From a candidate division SR1 bacterium (GTDB lineage Bacteria; Patescibacteriota; Gracilibacteria; Absconditabacterales; Absconditicoccaceae), in contig JAPLUU010000010.1 in the NCBI GenBank assembly GCA_026397515.1, positions 1 to 35,830 of the forward strand: DNA of 35,830 nt, given 5' to 3'. Made by a program: the position numbers and the translations under genes. The notes beneath the pieces were generated by a model. The model ran no database searches and was not told the origin of the DNA. It saw only the letters and a program-made list of their open reading frames with translations. Within the stretch, counting starts at the first letter, position 1. Each line of letters starts with the position of its first letter. Shown here piece after piece: positions 8,477 to 16,604 of this stretch.

Positions 8477-11147
8477 CCATTTTATCTTTAACTTTACTTA
8501 GTAATTGTAACGCCTGAAGTGGAGTGATATTGTTTAAGTCATAACTTTCGAGTAGAGACTTGATTTTTTCGTAGGCCAGATTTATTTCAGGATTGGGTTC
8601 AAGATCGAAAGTAAAAGGTGAAATATTTTTTTCACTTCATTCTTGTCACTCATTTTTCCCTTGTTCCTGTTCGAGAACATGTAAATGCACTTTTGCTTGT
8701 GCGACGATGGTCGCTGGTATTCAGGCTAACTTAGCTACATCGAGACCGTAGCTTTTACTTGCTCACCCTTTGACTATTTTTTTCATAAAGATAACTTCTT
8801 TGTCGGTTTCATAGACACTGACGGAAAAGTTTTTCACCCCAGGCAAGGTATCTTCCAACTGAATCAATTCATGATAATGGGTAGCTATCAATGTTTTTGC
8901 TCCGATATTCGTCACGAGATATTCTAGTATCGATTTGGTCAATGCCAGTCCATCGTAGGTAGCAGTTCCACGTCATAATTCGTCGAAAATGATGAAACTT
9001 TTTTTGCTCGCATTGTTCAAAATATTTGCCACTTCTATCATTTCCGTCATAAAGGTAGACTGATTTTTTGCGATAATATCTCCACTACCGATACGTGCAA
9101 AAATCGCATCCACTATTCATAGCTTGCATTCTTTCGCCGGTACGAATAATCCACAATGAGCCATCAAAACGATCAATGCATTTTGTCTCAAATAGGTTGA
9201 TTTACCTCACATATTTGGTCACGTGATAATATGCAGGAATCATTCTTCTGCATCAGATTTTCCATTTAATAATAAATCATTCGGGATGAATTGTTGATCA
9301 AGGGGAAGATATTTTTCTATTACGGGATGTCTTCATTCTACGATAGTTAGCGTGTCTTCATTGATGAATATAGGTTTTACAAAATGTTTTTCCTTAGCCA
9401 ATAATGCTTGAGAAACAAACAGATCAAGCCATGCTATTCGTTCGGCGAATTCATTCAATGATTTCATTCCTTCAGCTATTTTTTGTTGTGCTTGATGGAG
9501 TAATTCAAATTCAACCGTACGTAAATCATCTTTTGCTTTCAATATACTGACTTCTAAATTTTCCAGATAGGGAGAGGAATATCTCTGACCTCATTTCAGC
9601 GTATTTCTACGGACTACGTTAAACCTTTCATCTAATCACGCATCAACTTTTGAAAGTTTTTCTTCAAAGTGTTGAATGTCTTTGTTTACTACTTCAAGAA
9701 AATATCACTGATTCAAAATATATTTTACTTTGACATTGGGTATCCCTGCAACATTTGCCAACTCTTGCTGATACTGCATGAGAAGGTCATCACTGTGATA
9801 TGCTATTTTTCTCAATTCATCTATATTGCTTTGATATCCATCACGGATAAAATCGATATCGTCTTTGTATTCGTCATCATTTTTCAATAATTGTTCAAGA
9901 TGATTGTAGATATGGTGTACGTGTCATTGAATACTTTCATCAAGTCACAAGTACGTTAATTCGTCTAGCAAAAATTTATTTTCGAAAAATATTCTCAAAG
10001 TGGCTCTGAGTTTGATACAGGTACTGGGTAATAATTTTTTATACAAAAGTATACTTATCAATTTCGGAATATCGCGAACATGGCTCAATATTTGGTGAAT
10101 ACGTTTGCCAGTATTTTCTTTATATACATTTCCATCAACTAATCGTTCCATCATATCATCGTTCATATATTTTTCAATGGTATCCAATCTTCGTTGTAAT
10201 TGTTGTGGATCTTTAATCGGATTGGTAATCACATAACGGAGAAGTCTTGATCAACCAGCTGTTTGTGTTGTATCCAAAATATTCAATAGACTATATTTTT
10301 CGCTGCTTTCGTACGTCGACGACAATATTTCCAAATTTTTTATCGTGACTTCATCCAGGATGAGATATGTATCTTGGCTATGAAAGGAGATTTTCGTGAT
10401 ATTGGTCAGTGCATGTTTTTGTGTGTGTTTCAAATAATAGAGGAGTAGCGTAATCGTTTCCAATCTTCCTTCTTCTACAGCTTTCCCATAACTCATATGC
10501 TGTTGGACGCCAGTCGTTCATGACAAAAATTTTTCTGGATCAGGGGGAAGATCTCGCACAGAAATGAGACATTTCATATAGTGTTGGACGGGGATACTAA
10601 TACTTTCTTTCTCGGGAAAATTTACATCAAAAATAAGTTCAACAGGTTTGATCGTTAAGATAAACTTTTGCATTTCCGTGATATCAGAGAAGCTTTTGGT
10701 CCAGTACTCACCGATGCTAAAATCACCCCAAGCGATGTGATAGCTCTGTCCGTTGGTATGAGGGAGAAAGGTGATTCCCATCGAATAGGTAAATTCTTTC
10801 TTCGTCTCTTGGATATATGTTCAAGGCGTTATAATCGATACGACTTCTCTTTCGACAATCTTGCCGGGAATGGGTTCGCTTGTCTGTTCAGCAATCGCGA
10901 CTTTATAGCCATTATTGATGAGTTTCGTAATATATTTATCTGCACTATGATAGGGGATTCCCGCCATAGGCACGGAATTTTCAGAATTTTTATTCTTGCT
11001 CGTTAGGACGATATCGAGGACTTTACTACAGGTTTTTGCATCTTCAAAGAAGGTTTCATAAAAATCACCCATACGAAAAAACAAGATACAATCTTCATGC
11101 TCTTTTTTGATATCGAGATATTGGATAATCGCTGGAGTAAATACCAT
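8469..11147 (-). CDS. mutS: DNA mismatch repair protein MutS
   Basis: 892 residues. MutS binds mispaired DNA and, with ATP, licenses repair. Order of domains: mismatch-binding domain with the GDFYE wedge motif (Phe29, Glu31) and [13 protein letters not shown]; connector; lever and clamp helices; ATPase with Walker A GPNMGGKST (643-651), Walker B FDELGRGT (Asp722, Glu723) and IATHYHEL. Two Walker A glycines and the Gly of DELG are TGA codons, which is direct evidence of recoding. I place the start at 11147 ([14 protein letters not shown]), since the family begins at this PAIxQY segment; an upstream in-frame ATG at 11189 would add an unlikely 14-residue lead. First gene of a mutS-unknown-MazG operon. 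No mutL in the window. Confidence 0.95.
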
Positions 11148-11260
11148 ACTAAAGGATGAACAATGAATAACTAAAAACGAACAATTCATTTGTATAAATT
11201 AGTCTTTTGAATTCAACTATAAATAAAAAAAACAAATTGTCCGTTTATTTAATATAAGTA

Positions 11261-11288
11261 TTGAAAATGTAAAGGATTTGGGTATAAA
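11261..11288 (+). promoter_or_regulatory. Promoter of the 91-residue hypothetical gene
   Basis: TTGAAA (11261-11266), 16-bp spacer, TATAAA (11283-11288), 35 bp before the ATG at 11323. Confidence 0.55.
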
Positions 11289-11322
11289 TAGGTAAAACAA
11301 AAAAACGTTAAAATTAATAATT

Positions 11323-11598
11323 ATGAAAGAACTAATTGTAATGGAATTACGAAAGGCAAATAATTCCGTAGAATTTATAAAAGCCCTTCTCTTAATAGGA
11401 TATAAAATAGAGACGGTACTGGAAATAACAAGATATTCAAATTCAATTCCTCCATTGGTAGACAGAAAAATGACTGAAGAGGAAATTATTAACTTCTATT
11501 GTAGTGAAAATCCTCCAGAGAAAAAAAGGGAGTATATTCAAATACTTGGGAGAAATCTTAAACAAACTGAAGAATGGTTCTGGGTTTATAAACCTTAA
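11323..11598 (+). CDS. Small hypothetical protein
   Basis: 91 residues, no domain recognised. Basic, predicted mostly helical, with a possible helix-turn-helix-like stretch (IKALLLIGYKIETVLEIT) and an acidic helix KMTEEEIINFYC; ends EEWFWVYKP. No signal peptide. No TGA codons. It stands alone, with its own promoter and a strong terminator, between divergent mutS and a convergent unknown gene. Confidence 0.7.
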   Translation: MKELIVMELRKANNSVEFIKALLLIGYKIETVLEITRYSNSIPPLVDRKMTEEEIINFYCSENPPEKKREYIQILGRNLKQTEEWFWVYKP

Positions 11599-11623
11599 TA
11601 AAAAATCATTATCTAATAGTATT

Positions 11624-11650
11624 GCTGTCTGTATTAGACAGCTTTTTTTT
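11624..11650 (+). terminator. Terminator of the 91-residue hypothetical gene
   Basis: GCTGTCT (11624-11630) pairs with AGACAGC (11636-11642) around a 5-nt loop, followed by eight T. Confidence 0.88.
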
Positions 11651-11723
11651 ATATTTGAAAAAATATACAATTTCGACATCATTAAAATTCTCGATACTTC
11701 AAATTTTAATTGTGTCTCAAATG

Positions 11724-11752
11724 AAAAAAAGCGCCGGGAATCCCCGGAGCTT
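11724..11752 (-). terminator. Terminator of the 166-residue hypothetical gene
   Basis: On the minus strand a GC-rich stem (GCTCCGGG with CCCGGCGC, one mismatch; plus 11731-11750) has a 4-nt loop and runs into seven T. It lies just after the TAA at 11757. Confidence 0.85.
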
Positions 11753-11756
11753 AGTA

Positions 11757-12257
11757 TTACGATTTTACATCGTTGAACGTCTCATATACGTCCTGGAGTA
11801 TTTTAGGTTCGTTTTTACCTTTAGCTCTATTAGCTATATTGGTAACTTTGTTGAAAAGACTTTTATATATATCATCCTGTTCTTTCAGATGATCAAATTG
11901 CCGTTTCAGTTGTATGATTTCTTTTTTTGTAATATACGTTTGCTTCATTATTTTGTCAAAAAATGAAACCGTATTATCCAAAAAAGAATTTTTGTCTTGG
12001 TAGAGTATTTTCAATCTCCCTTCAACGATATGCTCTTCTCCTTTATCATCAAAGATGTGTACAGGATGCATATTGCTGCTATTATGATATTTTTCACAAT
12101 ACCTTAAGGCAACCATGCGGTCAGGTACGTCTTCACCGATTTGATACATACAAGCATCGAGAAGTACGCATGCACGGTAATGACTAGAAATAGCTCTTTC
12201 GTTAGATTTATCTGAACCCAATGCTTTGAGCGGCATTTTTTCTCTGATATTATCCAT
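11757..12257 (-). CDS. Hypothetical protein, 166 residues
   Basis: No family recognised. Soluble and helical: a central part with ACVLLDACMYQIGEDVPDRM and VHIFDDKGEEHIVEGRLKIL, then a long charged helix (about 105-155, KKEIIQLKRQFDHLKEQDD) likely to form a coiled coil. No signal peptide. All five glycines are GGN, none TGA. Monocistronic: own promoter upstream, strong terminator downstream. The start is preceded by AAACAT, as in two other TGA-free minus-strand genes of the window (15245, 31148). Confidence 0.75.
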   Translation of the reverse strand: MDNIREKMPLKALGSDKSNERAISSHYRACVLLDACMYQIGEDVPDRMVALRYCEKYHNSSNMHPVHIFDDKGEEHIVEGRLKILYQDKNSFLDNTVSFFDKIMKQTYITKKEIIQLKRQFDHLKEQDDIYKSLFNKVTNIANRAKGKNEPKILQDVYETFNDVKS

Positions 12258-12298
12258 ATGTTTATGTTTTAGTAACTATGATGTGTTTTGTTTTAAAT

Positions 12299-12326
12299 TT
12301 CATATCCAAAAGATATAAAAAGTCAA
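12299..12326 (-). promoter_or_regulatory. Promoter of the 166-residue hypothetical gene
   Basis: On the minus strand TTGACT (12321-12326), 16-bp spacer, TATGAA (12299-12304), 42 bp before the ATG at 12257. Confidence 0.55.
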
Positions 12327-12372
12327 GGGTAATAGGACAGGAAGTAGTAGATAAATTTTGCAAAAAAATTGA

Positions 12373-14136
12373 TTGCGAGTATACTTATACCAGACTGCTT
12401 TAGAATTCTTCAACTTCTGTACTTCGTTTGAAATTGAAGCTTCTAAAGTCGCCGGTATAATTCAATCATCCAAAAGACTGCATTTCATTTGTCTTTCGGC
12501 GATTGAAAATATATCGTGGCAAGAAGATTTACTTTACAACATCAAGACATATATGCCAACGACATTATCCAAAAGTATTTTAGAAATTGATGACTTACAA
12601 GGTATAAGTCCCAATTTTGAACAACTCAAAGTTATTCCACAAGAAACGGCTCAGAAGATTGAAACGTTGATTTTTGGTAAAGACAAAAATACATTCAAAG
12701 TACTCACCACCAATAATTTTCCCCAATGACTTAGGTCATTACTTAAAAGCTTAGAAGACAAATGATATAAATACGAGGTATTTTATACATCACCAGAAGG
12801 GTTTACCTATGCAATGAGTTGGTATACTGATATGGAAACCATAGCTGAACAAAAAAGAAAAGCAGAAAAAGAACAAAAACAAGCTGCTGGAAAATGAGCG
12901 ATTGCTATGATTCAGAAAATTTTTGAAGCAAGAGATACCATGGAATCAGGTGATTTTATCTTGGAACTTATCAGACTTGCATTCCAGACATGAGCATCAG
13001 ATCTCCACTTCCAACCACAAGAAGATGGATTGGTTGTTAGAATTAGAATAGATGGGGTACTCCAAGAATTGCTTCAATTTACTCATGAAGACTTCAAAAA
13101 ATATCTTCAGAAAATGAAATTTATTTCCGGTACAAAAATGAATGTCAATTACCTTCCTCAGGATGGAAGATTTTCATTTGAGGCGACAGATATCGATGGA
13201 GAAAAAAGAAAAGTTGATGTCAGAGTAAACTTTATGCCAGGAGTAGAATCAGAAAGTACAGTGCTCAGATTCTTAGATCCTACAAAAAGTATTAGTACAT
13301 TTGAGAAAATATGATTTACCGAAAGAACCTATACGATTTTAAAAAGAAATCTAGAAAAAAATACAGGAATTACCATATTTACTGGACCGACAGGTTCATG
13401 AAAAACGACAACGCTCTATACGATATTGAGCTATCTTAATGATGGAAAAAGAAAAATAATCACGCTTGAAGATCCTATCGAATATGAGGTAAAAGGAATC
13501 CAACAATCACAAATAAATTATTCAAAATGATATACCTATGAAGTCTGACTCAAGGCTATTCTAAGACATGATCCAGATATTATTCTTATCTGAGAAACGA
13601 GATCACAGGAAACAGCAGAAAACGCAATTAACGCAGCATTGACAGGTCACTTAGTATTTACTACATTACATACAAATTCAGCTATTGAGTCTATTCCAAG
13701 ATTGACGAGTATGGAAGTCAAACCGTACATGTTAGCGCCAGCTTTGAATCTCATCGTAGCGCAGAGATTAGTCAGAAAAGTATGTCCAAATTGTTCAACC
13801 AAAAGAGATGCAAATTACTGAGAACATGCAGAGATTGCAGAAGCACTCAAAAAAATATCTGATCTTGATCCAAAATTTGCTGTACCATTTGACGGAAAAA
13901 TCCCCGAAGTGGTAGGATGTGATCAATGTAACGGAAGTGGATATAAGTGAAGAATAGCTGTTATTGAAACATTCGAAATAACTGATGATGTGAGAAGGAT
14001 GATCGTAGATGGAAAAATAGGCGTAGATCTTTATGCAAAGGCGAGAGAAAATGGTTTTCTTACGCTCAAAGAAGATGGTATTATCAAAATGATTCAAGGT
14101 GATACAACTTTAGATGAGTTGAGAAGAGTTTTATAA
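12373..14136 (+). CDS. Type IV pilus / type II secretion ATPase, PilB/GspE family
   Basis: About 587 residues. Cytoplasmic hexameric motor that powers pilus extension or pseudopilus assembly. N-terminal domain (to about 170) is divergent. The ATPase core has SDLHFQP, the Walker A GPTGSGKTTT (338-347), Asp-box-like [14 protein letters not shown], Walker B region DPDIILIGETR (Gly407) and the His-box [15 protein letters not shown] zinc site CPNC (471, 474) with CDQC (516, 519) is typical of PilB/GspE and absent from PilT, so it is an assembly rather than retraction motor. Glycines in Walker A (13399) and at 407 are TGA. No ATG fits the 5' end; TTG at 12373 or 12358 is the likely start. No other pilus gene is adjacent except possibly the following small gene. 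Confidence 0.9.
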
Positions 14137-14143
14137 TTTGTAT

Positions 14144-14656
14144 ATGTATTGCATGAAGCTCACAAAAAACGAAGAATTACACCATAAAAATAAAGAAGCA
14201 CAAAATGTCGCCACTCATGCTTTCACGAATGTGGGAGACATTATCGATTTTACTAATGATAATTTAGGTGAGACTATATATATTTGAGCAAGAGATACTG
14301 TAGAAAAAAAATCTTTTATCCCAGAAAAAAAGGATATTTGACGTATGTATTGGACGGATTTTACGCTCAAAACGAAAAAAGAAGCGCAAAAATTAATAGA
14401 TAAAAAATCTATAGTATTGTCTCCAAAATATAAAAATTATGATTTTTATGTATACAACGAAAGAACCAATGAAATAGTCCCTTTCAAAAAAAACGATTTT
14501 ATGATGTTTGATCATGGGGATGGATACCTGACGTTTGATGGGACAAGTTATATTTATTATGATGATAATGGATACGAAAAGAGTAGAAGCACCTATGTGA
14601 ATGATCCAGAACCAAATATACGCGATTTACCTGAATTTAAAAGAAAAAAAACATAA
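14144..14656 (+). CDS. Hypothetical protein after the PilB-like gene
   Basis: 170 residues from ATG 14144, or 167 from ATG 14153. No family recognised. A charged, helical N-terminus is followed by a beta-rich, Tyr/Asp-rich half (YKNYDFYVYNERTNEIVPF, then MFDHGDGYLTFDGTSYIYYD). No signal peptide or membrane helix. Two glycines are TGA codons (in YIGARD and DIGRM). It starts 8 bp after the PilB/GspE-like gene, so the two are probably cotranscribed up to the terminator at 14725; a link to pilus function is inference only. Confidence 0.7.
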
Positions 14657-14659
14657 ACC

Positions 14660-14699
14660 AAAAAAATAAAAAAAACCATAGAACTAAATCAGTTCTATG
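14660..14699 (-). terminator. Terminator of the zinc-ribbon gene
   Basis: CATAGAACT (14677-14685) pairs perfectly with AGTTCTATG (14691-14699). On the minus strand the hairpin is followed by a long T-rich tract. It lies about 70 bp beyond the stop of the minus-strand gene ending at 14769. Confidence 0.75.
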
Positions 14700-14724
14700 A
14701 TAGCAATTCATACTACGGTATCTA

Positions 14725-14754
14725 GTTTATAGCCAACGCTGTAAACTTTTTTTT
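14725..14754 (+). terminator. Terminator of the PilB-like transcript
   Basis: GTTTATAGC (14725-14733) pairs with GCTGTAAAC (14738-14746), one G-U pair, CAAC loop, then eight T. Confidence 0.8.
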
Positions 14755-14768
14755 ATCCCATAGGAATT

Positions 14769-15245
14769 TCAAAAAGCATTCTTCCTACGCCGGAGAAGAT
14801 TACTTTGAACTTCTTTGGGAGGTTCCGGTGTATTTTTAAAAAATGTTGGTTCTGGTGGTTCTAAGTCTTCTGGTGGTCCCAGGTGTTCTGGATAGCAATC
14901 CAAATGTAGGATAGTAATTCCTCGTAATGTCCGTTGATCAAGAACCATAGTATAACACCCTTTTTGTGTACATTTATAAAAGACAGTATTTTTGGCATCT
15001 GTGATAATGCCTAATTCCATCTCTGTACTGCACTTTGGACATTTTAATGTGTCCGGGTATTTGGTTTTGGCCTCGAGTAGCAATAACTTGTTGTAACAAT
15101 CATCGCAAATAGGAATGTCATTATCATCAGCATTCCCAGTTTTTACGAGTTTACATGTTTGGCATAGCCGTTTGAACCAAAGAGCATTCTTAATATTTTG
15201 GATAATACGACCAAATCTTGTTGTTTTTTGTACATGTTCTTCCAT
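14769..15245 (-). CDS. Zinc-ribbon protein of unknown role
   Basis: 158 residues. Two Cys4 sites: CQTC (28, 31) with CDDC (47, 50), and CPKC (69, 72) with C92 and C97. The second resembles a TFIIS/TFIIB-like zinc ribbon. The C-terminal 45 residues are Pro/Glu-rich (repeated PPE/EPP) and end in a basic stretch RRRKNAF. Such proteins often bind nucleic acid or act as small regulators; no specific role can be given. All six glycines are GGN, none TGA. The start (15245) has the AAACATATG context also seen at 12257 and 31148. Own terminator downstream. Confidence 0.75.
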   Translation of the reverse strand: MEEHVQKTTRFGRIIQNIKNALWFKRLCQTCKLVKTGNADDNDIPICDDCYNKLLLLEAKTKYPDTLKCPKCSTEMELGIITDAKNTVFYKCTQKGCYTMVLDQRTLRGITILHLDCYPEHLGPPEDLEPPEPTFFKNTPEPPKEVQSNLLRRRKNAF

Positions 15246-15345
15246 ATGTTTTTAAGGTTTTGTTTTTGTATAAAAACCATAAATAATTCGATAAAAAAAT
15301 CAATGCTAGTTTTTGGAATGGGCAGATTACTACATATTTTTTTTA

Positions 15346-15373
15346 TAAAAGAAAAACCCCGCTTTGCAGCGAG
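15346..15373 (-). terminator. Terminator of the cold-shock gene
   Basis: On the minus strand CTCGCT (15368-15373) pairs with AGCGGG (15358-15363), one G-U pair, 4-nt loop, then GTTTTTCTTTT. Confidence 0.75.
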
Positions 15374-15445
15374 ATCTTTCCCAAAAAAGTCTTGTGTATT
15401 ATATGATATAATAGTTTAAGATCATTTTTGTTGGGTGCAACGTGA

Positions 15446-15661
15446 TTATTCAGCCACTGGAGCAGAAGCAATCTTTGTTACGTCTTTAGCTTCAGGACCT
15501 TTTCTTCCTTCACCTACTTCAAATTGTACTGTGTCACCATCTGCGATAGATTCACCAATTACATTTGTTCCGTGAACGAATACATCTTTACTTCCATCTT
15601 CTGGAGTAATGAATCCGAAGTTTTTAGTTCTGTTGAAGAACTTAACGATACCAGTTGTCAT
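15446..15661 (-). CDS. Cold-shock domain protein
   Basis: 71 residues, a single OB-fold cold-shock domain with RNP1 (KNFGFITP) and RNP2 (DVFVHGT). It binds single-stranded RNA/DNA and typically melts mRNA structure in the cytoplasm. RNP1 is usually KGYGFI; here K-N-F-G-F-I. The C-terminus ends ASAPVAE, slightly longer than in CspA. All nine glycines are GGN, none TGA, as may be expected for a highly expressed gene. It has a promoter 55 bp upstream with a short leader that contains a hairpin. No Shine-Dalgarno motif. Confidence 0.95.
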   Translation of the reverse strand: MTTGIVKFFNRTKNFGFITPEDGSKDVFVHGTNVIGESIADGDTVQFEVGEGRKGPEAKDVTKIASAPVAE

Positions 15662-15700
15662 TAATTAATATTGGGTAGTAAATAAAATTTTGGAGTGTAA

Positions 15701-15720
15701 TATCTCCTGCAAAGGAGTAT
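15701..15720 (-). promoter_or_regulatory. Hairpin at the start of the cold-shock leader
   Basis: ATACTCC (minus strand) pairs with GGAG(A)TAT around TTTGCA. It overlaps the -10 box, and its 3' half lies at the predicted mRNA 5' end, so it is either a DNA-level element or a 5'-end stem. Confidence 0.35.
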
Positions 15721-15743
15721 AGTCAAAAATTCTAATAAAGCAA
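15716..15743 (-). promoter_or_regulatory. Promoter of the cold-shock gene
   Basis: On the minus strand TTGCTT (15738-15743), 16-bp spacer, TATACT (15716-15721). The predicted transcript has a leader of roughly 50 nt before ATG 15661. Confidence 0.6.
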
Positions 15744-15766
15744 GAGAAAATAAATGTAAGATACGA

Positions 15767-15794
15767 TTGACAAATCAAAGTAAATGAGTATACT
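15767..15794 (+). promoter_or_regulatory. Promoter of the 175-residue hypothetical gene
   Basis: TTGACA (15767-15772), 16-bp spacer, TATACT (15789-15794), 45 bp before ATG 15839. Back to back with the cold-shock promoter. Confidence 0.75.
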
Positions 15795-15838
15795 ACACTA
15801 CGAATTTATGGTAAACTTTATTATATATCTATTATATC

Positions 15839-16366
15839 ATGGCAAAAAATCTTAATAAACAAGAACATGAAATGAGAAGAGAATCTCGTAATTTTCAGAG
15901 ATGAAATACATCAAAACAGAGGACAGAACTCGCAGATGCCTTATTATCTCCTGCAGATCAGATAGCTATAGCAAAACAATTTGCCGGGGTGACGGTTAAT
16001 GTATTAAAGGAAGAATTTGGTAGTATGTGTGATATAAAACTCATAGAGACACCAAGTGGATATTTCAAAATATGTATGAATAAGGAGGGTGTAGAAAAAA
16101 AGAGTACTTCTCAGATAGAGATTACCGTAACAAGAAAGGGTAAATATAATATCCATCTTAATGACTATGATCATTATAGTGAGTATTACTATTTTGGAGA
16201 TAAGTTGGTTGCAAAAGATCTTATGAATGAATTAGATAATTTTAAGTGATTCTTGGAGGGAAAACCAATGCCTGTTACAAGTAAATTAACCAAAGAAGAA
16301 TATTATACGCCCGAAGATGAGCCAGAAGATGCATGAGAAAATGTAGAAGAAAATATAGCTGCATAA
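15839..16366 (+). CDS. Hypothetical protein, 175 residues
   Basis: No family recognised. A basic, Arg/Lys-rich N-terminus (MAKNLNKQEHEMRRESRNF) is followed by a central alpha/beta part (SMCDIKLIETPSGYFKICM, then IEITVTRKGKYNIHLNDYD) and an acidic tail (TPEDEPEDAGENVEEN). No signal peptide or membrane helix. Three glycines are TGA codons; with the standard code only 86 residues are seen. It has a near-consensus promoter and is followed after 34 bp by a small membrane protein. Confidence 0.75.
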
Positions 16367-16400
16367 TACATACACATTGAAAACCAAAAATAAAAATAGT

Positions 16401-16577
16401 ATGAGAACAGTTGTAATTATTATCAGGGTAGTATTGTTATTAGTAATGGGAGGAGCAATGTATGTCATAGACACACAAGAAATACCATTAGAACGTGCGT
16501 GTTTCATGCTAGCAATACCATTTGTGTTGTTTGCAGTAAGCTTTATTCAAAGAAAAAGAAAAACCCTTCCATATTAG
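16401..16577 (+). CDS. Small membrane protein, 58 residues
   Basis: Two predicted membrane helices (about 3-23, VVIIIRVVLLLVMGGAMYVI; and 34-50, CFMLAIPFVLFAVSF) and a basic C-terminus (IQRKRKTLPY). Both ends are probably cytoplasmic. No family recognised. I use the ATG at 16401; a TTG at 16377 would add eight residues. The TAG stop lies in the loop of the terminator hairpin that ends the transcript. Confidence 0.6.
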   Translation: MRTVVIIIRVVLLLVMGGAMYVIDTQEIPLERACFMLAIPFVLFAVSFIQRKRKTLPY

Positions 16578-16588
16578 GAAGGGTTTTT
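16559..16588. terminator. Bidirectional terminator between the small membrane gene and pheT
   Basis: AAACCCTTCC (16561-16570) pairs perfectly with GGAAGGGTTT (16577-16586) around a 6-nt loop. It is flanked by A on the left and T on the right, so it can serve both converging genes. Confidence 0.9.
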
Positions 16589-16604
16589 GCCAATTTACAA
16601 TATA

